From Gaeumannomyces sp. JS-464 (Eukaryota > Ascomycota > Sordariomycetes > Magnaporthales > Magnaporthaceae): 64,000 nucleotides of DNA. The translations under genes were made by a program, and so were the position numbers. Shown one piece after another: positions 9,566-23,842 of the stretch. Position 1 is the stretch's first letter. Each line of letters opens with the position of its first letter. The notes under the pieces were generated by a model that had not been told where the DNA came from, did no database searches, and saw nothing but the letters and a program-made list of their open reading frames with translations. The stretch is taken from NCBI GenBank assembly GCA_002197995.1, contig NGZR01000002.1:5332001-5396000 (forward strand). The letters run 5' to 3'.

Positions 9566-11354
9566 CTAGTATCCGGTAACATACTCGGTCATGATGGGCT
9601 GGTAGTAGATTTCGGGCTTCGTGGAGAAGACGTTCTCGAGCGCATCGCGGACCTCGAACTCTTCCATAACAGCGCCGAATCTAGCGAAAAGTTGCGTCAG
9701 CCTTTTGGAACCTCACCTCGGCAATCAGAACGGTATGATCAGACGTACCCGTAGCAGCGGACCTTGCGGCCCAGCTCTTCGGTTAGCTTCTGGAAGTCCT
9801 GAAGAGACATCTCAGCCAGCCGAGGATGGGCAAGGACCATGCCCCATGCCATCACCGGGGTGATCTCGCCATCCAGATTCAGGCGCTTGCTTAGATCGAG
9901 AAGGGTGTTGAGATCAGCCTTGGAGAGCTCCCAGGTACGTTGACCCGAGTCAATGTCGCCGCCCCTGACGTTGGCATAGCCGAAAGGGATGTCGGGGGTC
10001 AGCTCCGGGAACGGCTCGGGAGGGCAGGACGCCATCAGGGCATGGCCACACGGCTCCGAGCCACCGGTCTCGATTCCCCGCTCCAACAGCCAGGGAAGGT
10101 GATCCATGCATGGCTTCTCGAGACTAATATGAAGATGAGTAAGCACGATTTATATGACGAAAAGAGAAAGAAAGAAAAGAAGAAGAAAAGAACAGAATAA
10201 GAAAATCCACGCGCAATGTGTGGATCCACTCTGCCGGTGGCACTCTCATACACGAGCGGAGGGGGTCCTCCACCGTGCCGATATGTGTATGGGTGTGGGT
10301 GCGTGTGTATGTGTGTGGAGAGAATATGTGGTAGTCACCAACTCTCTGCTTGGCTTCTATGGTGTATTGCACTGAAAGCAGTGACTACTGATGGGGCGGT
10401 GACATGTATGCCTTCGAGGGGTTTTCGTACGTTAAGACGAAGTCGATCCCAGCTTGATCATAATCCACCGCCGGGTTCCTCTGCGCGCTTTGCCCATGGC
10501 CCTGCGAATGGCTGTGGCCATGATGCGGCGGCTGATGCTTGTGTTCGTGGCTCGGGTGCCTGGACGCGGCCTGCGACTGCCCGCCGATTGGGTTGGCCGA
10601 GAGCGGCGGCGGCGTGAAGGCGCTCGTGTGCGACGATGGCGCGCCGCCCCCGTAGCCGCTTGTTGAGGAGGCATAGCCGATGCTCGGGTTGCTTATCGAG
10701 TCATCCCCGAAGCCGCCGATCATGCCGCTCAGCGATATTCCATGCTGCGCGAGCAGCTGCTTGAGCTGCTGATTCTCGCTGGCGAGGCGCTCCTTGTCTT
10801 GTGACGCATTGCTGTAGACCTCCTTGAGCCGCAGGACCTCGTCTTCTAAAGCTTTGATATAGAGCTCTTTCCTTTCTCGGTGCGTCCTATACGAAAAACG
10901 GGCGCGCGCACGCACACAACCGTCAGGAGGGGAGGCTGTCCTCTGATGGGGCCTGACCAGAAACTCACCGTTGTGCCTGCCGGTTCAGCTCCTGCCGCCT
11001 GGTCAGAGCAGGCTTGCTGTCCGGCTTGGGGCCTCTTCTCTTTGGGGCAGATCCATCTGCTGCTTACGCCGTTAGAGACTGCCATGCCTGCCACATGAGA
11101 CGAGGGCGGATCTGCATACCTCTGGTCGTTCTCTTGTCCGTGAGCGTCTTCAGAAAATTCAGATTTAGTGATCCCAGCGGGCTCTTATCCTGTCCGCCGC
11201 CGCCAAAGTTCTGGGACGGCGCAACGGGAGACAGGCTCGAGGACATGGCTGATCTCCCGTGAGGCGAATGGAGCGAGGGGCCACGGCCGGTCGCGGGGGA
11301 GCTTGAGTGTGGTGGCGAAGGGTACGCCGCCGCTATGGGGCCAAGGTCAGCCAT
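9566..11354 (-). CDS. bZIP transcription factor, five exons
   Basis: Exons 11354-11120, 11059-10969, 10886-10431, 10123-9749 and 9680-9566 join in perfect phase to 1272 nt, 423 residues. The basic region spans exons 2-3 (RRQELNRQAQRTHRERKE, residues about 97-114) and is followed by a leucine-zipper coiled coil (YIKALEDEVLRLKEVY ... LASENQQLKQLLAQHGI). A middle Ser/Gly/His-rich linker contains a His cluster (HEHKHQPPHHGHSHSQGHGQ). The C-terminal half carries a conserved fungal block, EKPCMDHLPWLLERG then EPCGHALMASCPP and PFPELTPDIPFG, ending TEYVTGY. The type is an AP-1-like nuclear DNA-binding activator or repressor; I do not recognise a named orthologue. The last exon is clear from FSTKPEIYYQPIMTEYV. 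Exon 2 starts at a tandem acceptor (cagcag). Confidence 0.9.
10124..10430 (-). other. bZIP intron 3 with GT-rich low-complexity DNA
   Basis: The 307-nt intron (donor gtacga, acceptor attag) is three to four times longer than its neighbours and contains TGTG/TGTATG-type simple sequence at about 10285-10320 and purine-rich repeats at 10155-10205. Confidence 0.75.
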
Positions 11355-14072
11355 GATCGCCAGATCTTGGTGTTTCTGTACTATGACAGCGGTATGTGGG
11401 TTTGGTCCATGGGCGCCAGCGCCCCGCGCAACAGATTTGCGCCCGGCGTCTTCATATACCGGGCCCTTCTACTATCCCGTTACCCGTCGTCCACTAGTGA
11501 GGCTCCGCGGGGGCAGCGTCTCATGAAATGGCGAGGATAAAGAGGTGTGGCGGAGGCTTGAAAGCCGCCCGGTACCTGCAAGGAGGCAGGCGGAGAACAA
11601 GGTGAAAGGGGAGTTCAGGTGATAAGACAAGGCGGGACCAATTTGACTCGTGCGGGAAGAGGATGGCAACGGGATTGACTGAATCAAAGGGCGGCGACTT
11701 TGGGGCGGTGATGGGACAGCAAGCATAACTGTAACTGGCGGTACCTTACCTGGAAGAGGGCGGCGCCGGGATGGCGGCTCAATGCCTTATATTTTGTTTT
11801 CCTCGTCTGCAAACGCGAGCACGCGGCTCTGCGGGCGGGCAGTTGTGAGAACGCAGCAGACAGCAGGATCTGGTTCGTTGCAGGCTAAGGCCTGGATTGT
11901 CGCAGCCCGAGTTCCAGTCCGACAGTGACAGCGACGGCGACAGGACCGGACAGGACAGAATGGCGCGAGATGGGGTGAACAGAGGAGAGATTCTGCAGGC
12001 CTTGCGCCCGTCCCTGCATCAATGCGGGGCACCTTTTCTTACGGCAAGGCGGTGCTTTAGGTCCCCCAATCTAGGTCTGGCTTGATGGTGCGGGCGGGCG
12101 CATTGGCCGGGGTGGACAGGTATCAATTGATTGCTCCCTTGCGTGCCAAGCTGGGCCTCCGAAGCTCCGGGCCAGCGCCAGAGCATGGGGTGGAGGGTCG
12201 GGGAGTGCGGCTATTGGCACTGGGCGGACGACACTGGAGTGAAACCAGCCCAAGGGCCAGGGGTAGGGGATGCTCGGCTCGCTATGCCGAATGGCCAGGC
12301 TGGAGGTCTTTCGCTTCGTTTTATGTCGGAACATGCGTGGTAGAAATTCTCCCACGTCTCTTGGGCGCACCAGGGCCAGAGTAGGTATTTATATGTATAT
12401 CAGTTGCTCATTGTACTGGCGTGGACAGTGCTCGCGTGCCCAGGCTGGTGCTTGCGTTCTCACGACTGGAGCAGGGCTGGGCTCGCGTCTCCAGATCGAG
12501 GGCTCGGCGGAGCTCCGTCTCAGAGGCACTTGACTTGCCTGCTCAGACAGTCTGGCGTAGTTTTCCAACTGCGTAAGATCGTAACGTAGGGCGATCTCAT
12601 AGGGCGGCGGGCATACCGTTTGCTTTTGCTGACAGAGGACGGAGGAATTAGTCATTGGTGAAGTGCTTCGATATTACCCAGACGGCTATCTGCTATGGCG
12701 ACTCCATAATCGAGACTGAGAAATGGGGGCCGTGAATGACTTCAATTTCTCATAAAAGTGGCGGAGCACCCACACGAGCGCGTTGGCTCTGAGGCTTGTG
12801 CTGACGAGCGACGACCGGGAGTTGCGGGAGACCATGTGACGAAGGACACAGTGCTAGCGACCCATCGTCAAGGTGGTTTAGAGTTACGAATCAGGTAGCT
12901 CGCTTAAGCCCCGCCGAAGCCAGGAGCCGGGGCCTCTTCTTCGGCTATTGTGGGCGTGCTCTCTCCCACCTGGATCGTCCCGTCAATTATATGGGTGTTC
13001 TCGGCCAATCTTGGGCGGCAAGAACAAATGGCCCCAGGTAGCCCAGGGGCAGGTTAGCATGCACTACGCGACTTGTATCACCCCGAGTCTCGATCGTGTT
13101 TGTCTTCCGTAGCCGATCGGTTGGCCGTGAACCGAGTTGACAAACAGGCAAGGGCGGGTCCCAACCAAGGGCGGAGCATTCGTTAGCGTCCCCGCGCTCT
13201 TCCAACACAGCCACACGGCGGTATGGGCTTGTCCAGCGCGAGCAGCGAGCCGTATTTGGAAAGGCACGCGTCTCTCGGACCCTTTGGCCGACCCGGCTAG
13301 GCCCGGAGCCGAGTGCTGTAATAGTATATCATTTTGAGTCTCACTCAGGGCTGCGTTTAGTCCAGTCCTTCGTCCGGCGATATGTGCGCCTGATCGCTGG
13401 CGCTAAGGAAACAAAGACAGATGCCATCACAAACCCATCTCATATCTCCTCCATCCAAACTCCAGTAATGCCGTCCCGATCCGGTGCGACCTCGACCCCA
13501 TACGCCCCGCCGAGGATCAATGACAGGGTTTTCCTGCACGTCACTGTCCCATGGGACACGGACCACGACACATGAGACTCTTTGCGCGTCTGAAACCCGC
13601 GTCGTTTTGCTGGTGGTGCCAATTCATGGGCGTGAACATTCGACTGCGCCCCAAAGAGCGCCTCTTTTGTAGGTATTCCACTGCCCTTGGTTACTTTGCA
13701 GATTTATCCCTTTTTTTTTTTCCTTTCCATTTTCCGCTTCTGTGCACAATATCCGCTTCTCGTTCATTGGCCAATCTCCCCGGCAAAGTTCATCGACGCA
13801 ACTCGAGGCACCCAAACCACCTGAGGCCAGGAGGGGAAAAAAAAAGGGGAAAGGTGGTTGAACCCTTAAGAGGACTTGATGTTAACAACAGCCTCGACGG
13901 CCTCGAGCAGTATCCTTCCCATCCACCCACGCCCCAATATGGAAGCGAAGTACTTGCCGAAAATGGTTCCGCAGGAATAGCCCTAGTAGCCCTAGTACGT
14001 AGTTGATTTGTGATGTTTCGTCCCTGATTCCATTTAGAGATCGTAGCTCGACGCGGCGGCCCCCCTCTCTTC
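11355..14072. other. 2.7-kb gene-free region upstream of the bZIP gene
   Basis: Frames of 60-150 codons occur on both strands but show no domain, no splice-consistent extension and no agreement with neighbours. The stretch nearest 11354 should be the bZIP promoter and 5' leader. Short A/T runs occur at 13711-13722 and 13838-13846. I see no RNA gene or mobile element. Confidence 0.4.
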
Positions 14073-14534
14073 TACATAGTTTCTCCCGACAGGAGAACAG
14101 GCGAGGTCTTCTCCTTGCGCAGGTCGTGCAGCCTTTCCACCACCCCAGCCATGAAGAAATCGGCGCTAAGCGTCGTGGACCCCACGTCGCGCAGGTCGAA
14201 GGACAGAAGGATCTCGTACTTTGTCGCATCATCGCTCGATGCCGTATCCTGCAGCCATTTGCCGTGGCCGAGCACGTACCCCACACCCGGGACCGGAGGC
14301 ACGCCGGGGTTTACGATAATGGTCCCCCTGAAGGTCGGTCGTCCTCGGGGACTACAGCCGGGGAGCGCGATGGCGGCAATGCTGACGCCGGGCGGGGTCC
14401 GTGGAGTTGAACCAGTCCGGAGAGGTGGGGAGCTTGGCGCACTTGCGCTGTCCGGAGCAAGATGTATAGTTGAGCGCGGTGGACGGCTCGAGGGCAGGCC
14501 AATCGAAGCCGTCTGCGGCGGAGACTGGGACCAC
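14073..14534 (-). pseudogene. fragment of an S33-type alpha/beta-hydrolase (secreted aminopeptidase-like)
   Basis: On the minus strand the pieces read FDWPALEPSTALNYTSC and GQRKCAKLPTSPDWFNSTDP, then in another frame PAVVPEDD, then GTIIVNPGVPPVPGVGYVLG and KYEILLSFDLRDVGSTTLSAD. In order these match the N-terminal part of fungal peptidase S33/TAP-like hydrolases (usual pattern: substrate-side lead, GTIIVNPGGPG oxyanion loop, SFDPRGVG). At least two frame changes are needed, the oxyanion loop has lost glycines (VNPGVPPVPG), and the rest of the roughly 550-residue enzyme, including the catalytic Ser/Asp/His region, is absent. It is therefore a relic and not a working peptidase. The match to the family is by motif recognition only. 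Confidence 0.6.
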
Positions 14535-14970
14535 TCAACGTCAGCGGATCCTTAGCACGAACAAAGCACCCGAGGCGCTTGCTTCTATCACCGTAACCCA
14601 CGTCCGCCCTGCGATCTGCCTCATCACGCCTTCAGTGAGCATGCTAGCAGGATCCAGCCGGGCAGCGGAAGGGGTCGGAAAGGAGGAGACGTCAGGCCCG
14701 TTAAATTGCAAATCGCAAGCAACCCTTGCCTGATCTAGTTCCAGTGCACGATCCTAAACCAGGGATTGGAGGCGGCCACAGAGTCAGGCTTGGTGTCAAA
14801 GGAGGTCATATTACTGCTCTCGTGTTCATTGGGCTTGATTACACGAACTGAGAATCCCTCGGCCACTGTCAACAGACATGATAGATACGCACCGACTCGG
14901 CTGGAGCGCGCCGTGCGAGCCATCACAATGGTCGGCTCACGACCGATTCTCGCCATCTCCCCGGCCTCGT
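14535..14970. other. between S33 relic and AKR relic; one unassigned 73-codon frame
   Basis: A minus-strand frame at 14735-14956 (MARIGREPTIVMARTARSS...) could be an N-terminal exon of the S33 relic or chance. It has one hydrophobic stretch (GAYLSCLLTVAEGF) but no identifiable domain. Confidence 0.3.
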
Positions 14971-15320
14971 CTAAGGGGTTATGAGGGCCAGCTCGCGGAT
15001 AAGCCTCTTGAACGCAGCCACGAACGGCTCGAGCGACTTGATCTTCCCCTCGTCACCAAGAATGTCCTTGACTGCAGCAATATCCTCCAGCATGGCTTCG
15101 ACACGAGTTGTGCCGTCAAGGACCTGTGCTTTGCCAAGCGAGAGAATGAGCAGGTAGAGGGCGACCTCCTCCCCGACCCCAGCTCGCCTGCAGTCGGATC
15201 GACAACGTCGGAGCCAAGGAGCCCGGGGTTGTGGGCGAGGATATAAAAGGCCTGGTATATGATGTCGTGGGCCTCGCAGAAGCCCCTGACATCCTGATCG
15301 TACCCAGTCTGCCTTTTTGT
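14971..15320 (-). pseudogene. C-terminal fragment of an aldo-keto reductase
   Basis: The minus strand reads TGYDQDVRGFCEAHDIIYQA and FYILAHNPGLLGSDVVDPTA, and after a one-base frame change at about 15186 VGEEVALYLLILSLGKAQVL and DGTTRVEAMLEDI, ending at a TAG at 14971. This is the C-terminal third of the aldo-keto reductase fold (usual order: FCKEHGIVYQAFW.LT.NP, then the region contacting the NADP phosphate). The N-terminal catalytic Asp/Tyr/Lys/His part is missing; the sequence instead runs directly into the start of the oppositely oriented AsaB-like gene. Truncation plus frame change means a non-functional remnant. Confidence 0.65.
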
Positions 15321-16422
15321 CGGCAGGCCCGACCATCTGGAAGACAGCAAGCTCACCAATGTTGAACTGGAGGTCGTCCCGGGGATTCCTGTCCATGATG
15401 TCAGGAACGATGGACACAGCTATACATTGGACGAGCATGGCTTCCAATTTGTAACACCCCAGCAGTCATTTTCGGACTTCGACAACGAGGAGCTCATACA
15501 GGCACACTACTTGCCTCAAGTCGAAGAGGTTATCCGCGAGAATGTCCCGTACGCCAACAGGGTTCTGCTTTTCGATTGGAGGGTGAGTCGACGTCCTCGA
15601 CGAACGTGATTCTCCGTCGGTGAAGACGCTAATTCTAGGGAACGGGTTAGCTGAGGCGACAAATGAGCGAGGAAGAGAGCGACGTCTTCCTTTCGGCGAA
15701 CCAGATCCAGCAGCGGTCCCAAATCTTGGCTCCATCCCAGACAGTCCATACAGGTGGGAGCCTGGTAAACACAGCCAGGGATACTTGAGGGTATCTTGCT
15801 GACACCATACATATAGACATGACCGAATTCAGTCTTCTCAAAAGGGTGAAAGTCGAACTCCCGGAAGAGGCCGACGAACTCGTGAAGGGTAGGGTTCAAA
15901 TGATCAAGTAAGTTATGGCCGGCCTAGAACTGCCTTCATATTTGACGATATACCTTGATCACCCAACTGACTGCAGGTTGTGCCCACAAATAGCTTCTGG
16001 CGACCCATCGCGCACCCAGCCCACAACTAGCCCCTATTCGTCTGTGACGGCAGGAGCGTGGGAAGGAGGTCGCTGGTGGCCGTGGACCAGGTTACCCGCC
16101 GCTTCGTCGGGGACATCTACTATGCTCACCACGACCCTGGATTCCAATGGTATTACATGAGCTCTATGGGGCTGGACGAAGGCGTCCTGTTCAAGAGCTG
16201 GGATACAAGTACCGCAGCACCTTCAAAAGGCAGGTAAGCCCCTGATACACAGCTCCCGAAACCCCGTGCAGCATAGAGGCCTCGCTAGTTGGCTAGGTAC
16301 CTATACTGCGTACACCAGTGTGCCTTCACTCATCCTCGGCTCTGCCAGAGCACGCTGTTCCGGACGCTCTGCACCCCCGGTTCAGCATCGAAGCGAGAGC
16401 AATTGTCTTCTCTGATTTGTGA
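15300..16422 (+). pseudogene. AsaB/CmcJ-like hydroxylase/desaturase, 5'-truncated with premature stop
   Basis: Exons to 15582, 15651-15753, 15817-15907 and 15994-16233 plus a last piece ending at 16422 assemble the family's motif order: TLDEHGFQFV, SDFDNEELIQAHYLPQVEE, LLFDWRLRRQ, APSQTVHTDMTEFSLLKRVK, GRVQMINFWRPI, PLFVCDGRS, GFQWYYMSSM, SIEARAIVF. Each splice (acceptors ttag, atag, atag) restores a family motif. Relatives act as dioxygenase-like tailoring enzymes in fungal secondary-metabolite clusters. Two faults: codon 16028-16030 is TAG where relatives have Trp before PLxVCDG, and the last join (donor gtaagc at 16234, only good acceptor ccag at 16318-16319) is one base out of frame. No ATG exists before the first motif and the usual first 30 or so residues are absent, so it is 5'-truncated at the junction with the AKR relic. 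Confidence 0.7.
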
Positions 16423-16871
16423 TAAAGCTATGTCAATTGATAGATGGATCCTGAGCCATTGTGCCTTTCTTTCCTTCTTTTACCTGTGGTAGTAGCAAAC
16501 GAGGGAATCGTAGTCCTTCATCGTGCTCTCCTTTCCTGCTTGAGATTGCCCATCCACCTGCGCGCGAGTTTCTTGTGCACTAGGAATGGAACTCAGCGCA
16601 CCGACAGAATCCTTGAGATCGCAGAGTATCAGGGACCTCCTAAAATACGATCTCGCCAAGCGATCCTCCGCACCAGGAAAATCACTAAAAATCGCGATGG
16701 CAAGGTCGACACTTCGTCTTCGTCGACACGTCAGTTAGCAAGTGTGTTTATTGGCAGAGCAGCGTTGTAAAGCAGCAGCAGTAGCCTTGTTGTAGGAGCC
16801 TCAACGCAAAATGCGGACGAGCCGTGCCAGAGAGGGGGCTGGGAAGAGACGCATCGACATACTTCGCATCA
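16423..16871. other. intergenic within decayed segment
   Basis: 449 bases between the AsaB-like and STAND relics. On the minus strand the bases just below 16900 read KLRRLDDA in another frame, the look of one more TPR helix, so the STAND relic may originally have extended into this stretch. Confidence 0.4.
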
Positions 16872-19800
<2,929 letters not shown>

Positions 19801-20304
19801 ACATATAGTGCCCCGATAAAACTGTGGTGAATGTGAGCCGACATTGGGAATGAAGATTGGGAACCACTCCCGAGACCTTGCCTCAGGGTTGGCAAAGGGC
19901 GAAGGGTCAAAGGCCACCGTGATTATAACATAACTGAATTTCTGAATTGTCGCCCGCTTCCGTCTGGGAAGGCTGGCTAGGCGGCCTCACTGCGGCAGCT
20001 GTCGGCTCCCGACCATATAAACCAGGCGTCCTGCCTTGTCGGTAGCTGCTAGTCTTTGAGCCATCCATCTCCATCGGGTCCCAATAGCGCTAATCCAAGC
20101 CACTACACCACCACGCCGGGCAGTCACAAGTAATACTTGGCTGAGCAGTCGTGCTTGCACATCCAGAAGTTTGCGTCGCACGACCTCATGTGCACATTCA
20201 CAGCCTCCCAGACCGGCTACCCTATGGAGGCCGCGTCCATACGCGAGCTTTTCACCTCATTCCCGTCCTTGATTCCAACCAGAATTATCGCCGATTCCCG
20301 CCCC
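19801..20304. other. divergent spacer between STAND relic and beta-lactamase-like gene
   Basis: About 500 bases with no coding signal I can defend. The minus-strand frame up to 19910 lacks family similarity before AWQAAVSKARQQ and is probably leader or an unresolved first exon. Confidence 0.35.
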
Positions 20305-21742
20305 ATGCTGCCTCAACTTCCTTTCGTCGGCGCAAACCTTGGCAATACTGTTTTCGCCTGTTCTATTGCTCGCCTTTGCCGTCTCGGCGAAGCCTTTCCA
20401 GCTCCAAAAACCCCTGTTTCCCGAGGAGTGGCCGTCGACTGATCCCACCGAGCCTTCCCCGCTGTTCTCAAATTTCGGCGATGTCGTTCGCGTCGTCGAC
20501 GACATACGCGAAATCAGAGGAACGGTGGGCATGTCCATCGGCGCCATGTATCAAGGAAAGGTCGTCTTGGAGCACCACCTCGGATTTGCGGACGTGGAGA
20601 ATGCAGAGGTGGCCACGTCAAACACACGGTACCCGCTGGGCTCCTTGACCAAGTCCTTTGTTGCGGCTACTGTCGCGCAGCTTGTTGAAAATGGACTCCT
20701 CGTTTGGGAGGCCCTTGTCGCCCTCGTTCTAGACAAGGCCGGGCTCTCCCAGACGACCCTCATGAGCTCTAACCTGCCGCCAAACTCGACCGCGCTCCCG
20801 TACCTGATCCTGGACCACAAGCTCCCGGCACGGATGGCCCAAGACCTGGGCATGATGGATGAGTCGCTGATGTCTTCAGCCGGCGGGATCCGCAGCACTG
20901 TTCGCGATATGCTCACCTGGGGCCATGCCCTGCTCGGTCCCTTCCGCAACGAGAGTGTCCTGAGCCTTCAGCTTGACGCTCTACTATCCGGCCACAACAT
21001 TCTACACAGCTCTCGCGCATCGGACGAGCTGTACGGCCTGGGGCTAGTCAAGGCCATCATGCCGGCACAGTTCGGCAAAATAGGCTTCAACCCCGGGCTG
21101 GTAGATGTTCCAGTTTTAGACGCCGGCGCCAGGACTCCCCTCGTCTTCTACCACAATGGCGCCATCAGCGGCTACAACAACTGTTTTATGCTCATCCCCG
21201 AGCTCCAGGCGGTAATAGTCATCTTGACGAACTCGATAGCGCAGGGAGACGTTGCAGATTGGGCTGCGCAGACCTTACTTCAGGCGGTCCTGGACTCACC
21301 CTCGCTGACAGGCCTTCGGCCTCTAGCTCAGCAGGCCGCCGACAAATGGACGACCCTCTACCAAACTATGTCTGACGAGCTGGAAGGTGGCCGCATCCCG
21401 AACACCAAAAAGCCCCAGCACTCGGAACTGGTGGGAACGTATCGGCACGAGACGGGAGCTCTGGCCTTGGAGGTATTCGAGATGGTGGGCAGTAACATAC
21501 TAAAGCTCAACATTAACGGCGAGCAGAGCCAGGTCCACACACTCACTCATTACCACAACGACAACTGCATCTTCCTGCCGCCGTCTGATGCGGAACTGAT
21601 CGGCCGGGGTCTCTTCCACTACGGCACGAATACGTGGCTTCTTCACTCCAAGCGAGATTCCGGAGGGCAAATAGACCGCATCATCTGGAACCTTGACGGA
21701 GAAGCCCGGGCCGGGGAAACGTTTGTCAGGTTGGACGACTAA
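20305..21742 (+). pseudogene. beta-lactamase-like serine hydrolase with internal deletion
   Basis: The main frame 20339-21742 has a hydrophobic secretory-type N-terminus (LAILFSPVLLLAFAVSA), the class C beta-lactamase/transpeptidase SxxK box (PLGSLTKSFV), the later SSAGGIRSTVRDMLTWGHAL block and the HNG motif (FYHNGAISGYNNC), and a lipocalin-like C-terminal domain. Two defects stand out. The only plausible ATG (20305, MLPQLPFVGAN) is one base out of frame with the body. After LVENGLLVWE the sequence jumps directly to ALVALVLDKAGLSQTTLM, skipping about 100-130 residues that normally carry the catalytic YxN tyrosine. Without that tyrosine the hydrolase should be inactive. Relatives are secreted fungal beta-lactamase-fold proteins, some of them in metabolite clusters. 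Neighbouring relics on the left fit the same decay. Confidence 0.65.
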
Positions 21743-22746
21743 AGCCACTGTACTCTAATTGTCTTAGTGTAGGAGTAAAGAAGATGAGGTACTGGTGGGC
21801 TTCACTCTTTTTCGAAGACACTTGCCCAGTGACCTGGGAAACCAAACGAGCGGCAACAAGGTTCAAGCCTCCAAGCGCCGTCTTTTCCGACTTCTGCCGC
21901 GGTCCTCCTCGCTGCAAATCTCGGAGCCGAAAAGGCCGCCTTGCGGCTGTCATGTTTTCGGTGCAGCACATGCCGTAATGGTGTCGTAGGCCGTTAAGGC
22001 TGACAGCTTTGGGCAGAAGCGCCTCTTTGCTATGGTCCTCGGTGATCAAATCGTAGGGGACAAATGCACACACTCGACGCGTGTCTGGGTCGATGGATAG
22101 CAGCCTCGCGTCAAAGCACTTGCACAGGCAGCTTGCCAGCAACAGGCCGGACCCGTCCTGTCAATGTTGACACTTTTCCGTTACGGTGTGTGTGTTTCCA
22201 TTCCCAAAAATACCACTCGCCCAGCCTGGAACGCACAAGGATACGACAAAGCAGAATCGAGGGACTAAGCCTCTGTCAAGTCGGAGTGCGCAATTGCAAA
22301 TCGCCATGCAACGCAGGAAGATGGATAGGTAGAGAACAAAAAGAAAGCAAAAGCGAAATATGAGAAACATCAAAACAAGAAGAAATGCAAGTGAGAATAC
22401 CCAAAAAGCACAAGGCGCAATGTGAACATGGCAGGTTGGATCAATGCGGCGGAGCTGCGACAGGAATGCACGGACCATATGGGCCTCGCTTAGCCAAAGC
22501 GATGACCTTATTTTCGACATCTACCCGCTGTAATCCTCTTGTCCACCCTGCGACACATCTCTGATCACCTTGGCACCACCTGCAGCTCAGATTATACCAG
22601 GGTCAGCTCAGGGCCGGCGCTCAATACAAATTTGGGGGCAAACCACTTTCGGGGAAGAATACTCAGCTAGGTACCTAGGTAGGTGGTCTCTGACGGTTGG
22701 TGAGGGCGAGACCCGACCGTGCGTACGTACGTTTCCAGCTTCAGCC
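21743..22746. other. intergenic, promoter side of acyltransferase gene
   Basis: 1.0 kb with no supported gene. A purine-rich stretch lies at 22320-22390 and a short TAGGTACCTAGGTAGG-like repeat at 22667-22683, just upstream of the acyltransferase start. Confidence 0.4.
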
Positions 22747-23842
22747 ATGGCTCGCCGGGGAAGCGGCAACGTCTTCACCCACGTCCGGGGTGCCATCCTC
22801 GTGGCCCCTTGGGTCGTGTGGCTTCTCTTCATCGATCTCGCTGTGTCGGCCCTGCTCCCGCTCAAGAGTCTGTTCCCCGACGCCGTATACGACCTCTCGT
22901 CTGCTCTGGCGTGGACCGTATGGCGCTGGATCCAGCACCTCTTCGAAGGCTTCAGCGGCGCCACCGTGATCATCTCCGGGGACCAGATCCCGGCCGGCGA
23001 GAGCGCCATTGTCGTTGCCAATCATGTGGCTTGGACCGATTTTTATATGATCCAGCACCTCGCCATTCCTGCCAAGATGCTCGGCAGATGCCGGTACTTT
23101 GCCAAGATCGAGCTCCGCGCTGTACCTTTTCTCGGCTGGGGCTTATGGGCGCTGGGCATGCCTATGGTCAGTCGGAACTGGATCCAGGACAAGGATGAGC
23201 TTAGCGGGGTGTTCCAAGGCATCGTGAGCAAGCGATGGCCGACTTGTAAGTCCCGACGCCCCTGCCGGTCCTAGACGAAACCCCTGTCCTCCCCTCTCAC
23301 CCCGCCGCATGCCAAATATATTCTCCTATCAGCACATGCAGAATCGACCCATGGCCCACCAACTAGAAATAGAGATGCGGGCTGTTGACTGCGATGACCA
23401 CAGGGCTCATTTCCTTCTCCGAGGCCACCCGCTTCACGCCCAAGAAATACGAAGCGTCGCGTGCCTGGTGTAGCGCCCACAACAAGCCACAGCCGAAGCA
23501 CCTCCTTTATCCGCGCACCAAGGGCTTCGTCGCGACAGTCAACCACCTCCGCCACGCGCCGCAGGTCAAGGCCGTTTACGACCTCGCCATCGCGTACCAG
23601 AAAGGCTCGCACTGGCAGGTCGCTCCGACGTTCTGGGACTCAGTCAGCGTTCCCGGCCTGTCGGTGCCCTCGGAGGGTGGTGGCCGGGGGTTCCGGTTCC
23701 ACGTCCACGTCCGGCGGTTCCCATCGAGCAGCTGCCGCAAACCGACGAGGATCTGGCCCGTTGGCTGGAGCAGCGCTGGGTCGAGAAGGGGGAGTGGCTG
23801 GAGGGACTAAGGCAGGAGTGGGCGGGCGATGCCGACGCCTAG
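22747..23842 (+). CDS. PlsC-type lysophospholipid acyltransferase
   Basis: Exon 1 is 22747-23245 and exon 2 23404-23842, with donor gtaagt and acceptor cacag. The join yields WPTWLISFSEATRFTPKKY, the acyltransferase motif III region. Motif I is NHVAWTDFYM (NHxxxxD), with membrane segments VAPWVVWLLFIDLAVSALL and FLGWGLWALGMPMVSR around it, so this is an integral-membrane 1-acyl-sn-glycerol-3-phosphate acyltransferase-like enzyme (fungal Cst26/PlsC group) of the ER. Near 23720 the frame breaks: CGG CGG TTC CCA TCG AGC, whereas one more base gives RRFPIEQLPQTDEDLARWLE followed by WVEKGEWLEGLRQEW and the stop at 23840-23842. The shift lies in a C run and is likely an assembly indel. Length about 312 residues. 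Confidence 0.82.

Noticed and set aside
14971..15447. Upstream part of the 158-codon minus-strand frame (15320-15447) as aldo-keto reductase
   Set aside because: That stretch is antisense of the AsaB-like N-terminal motif region and shows no reductase similarity.
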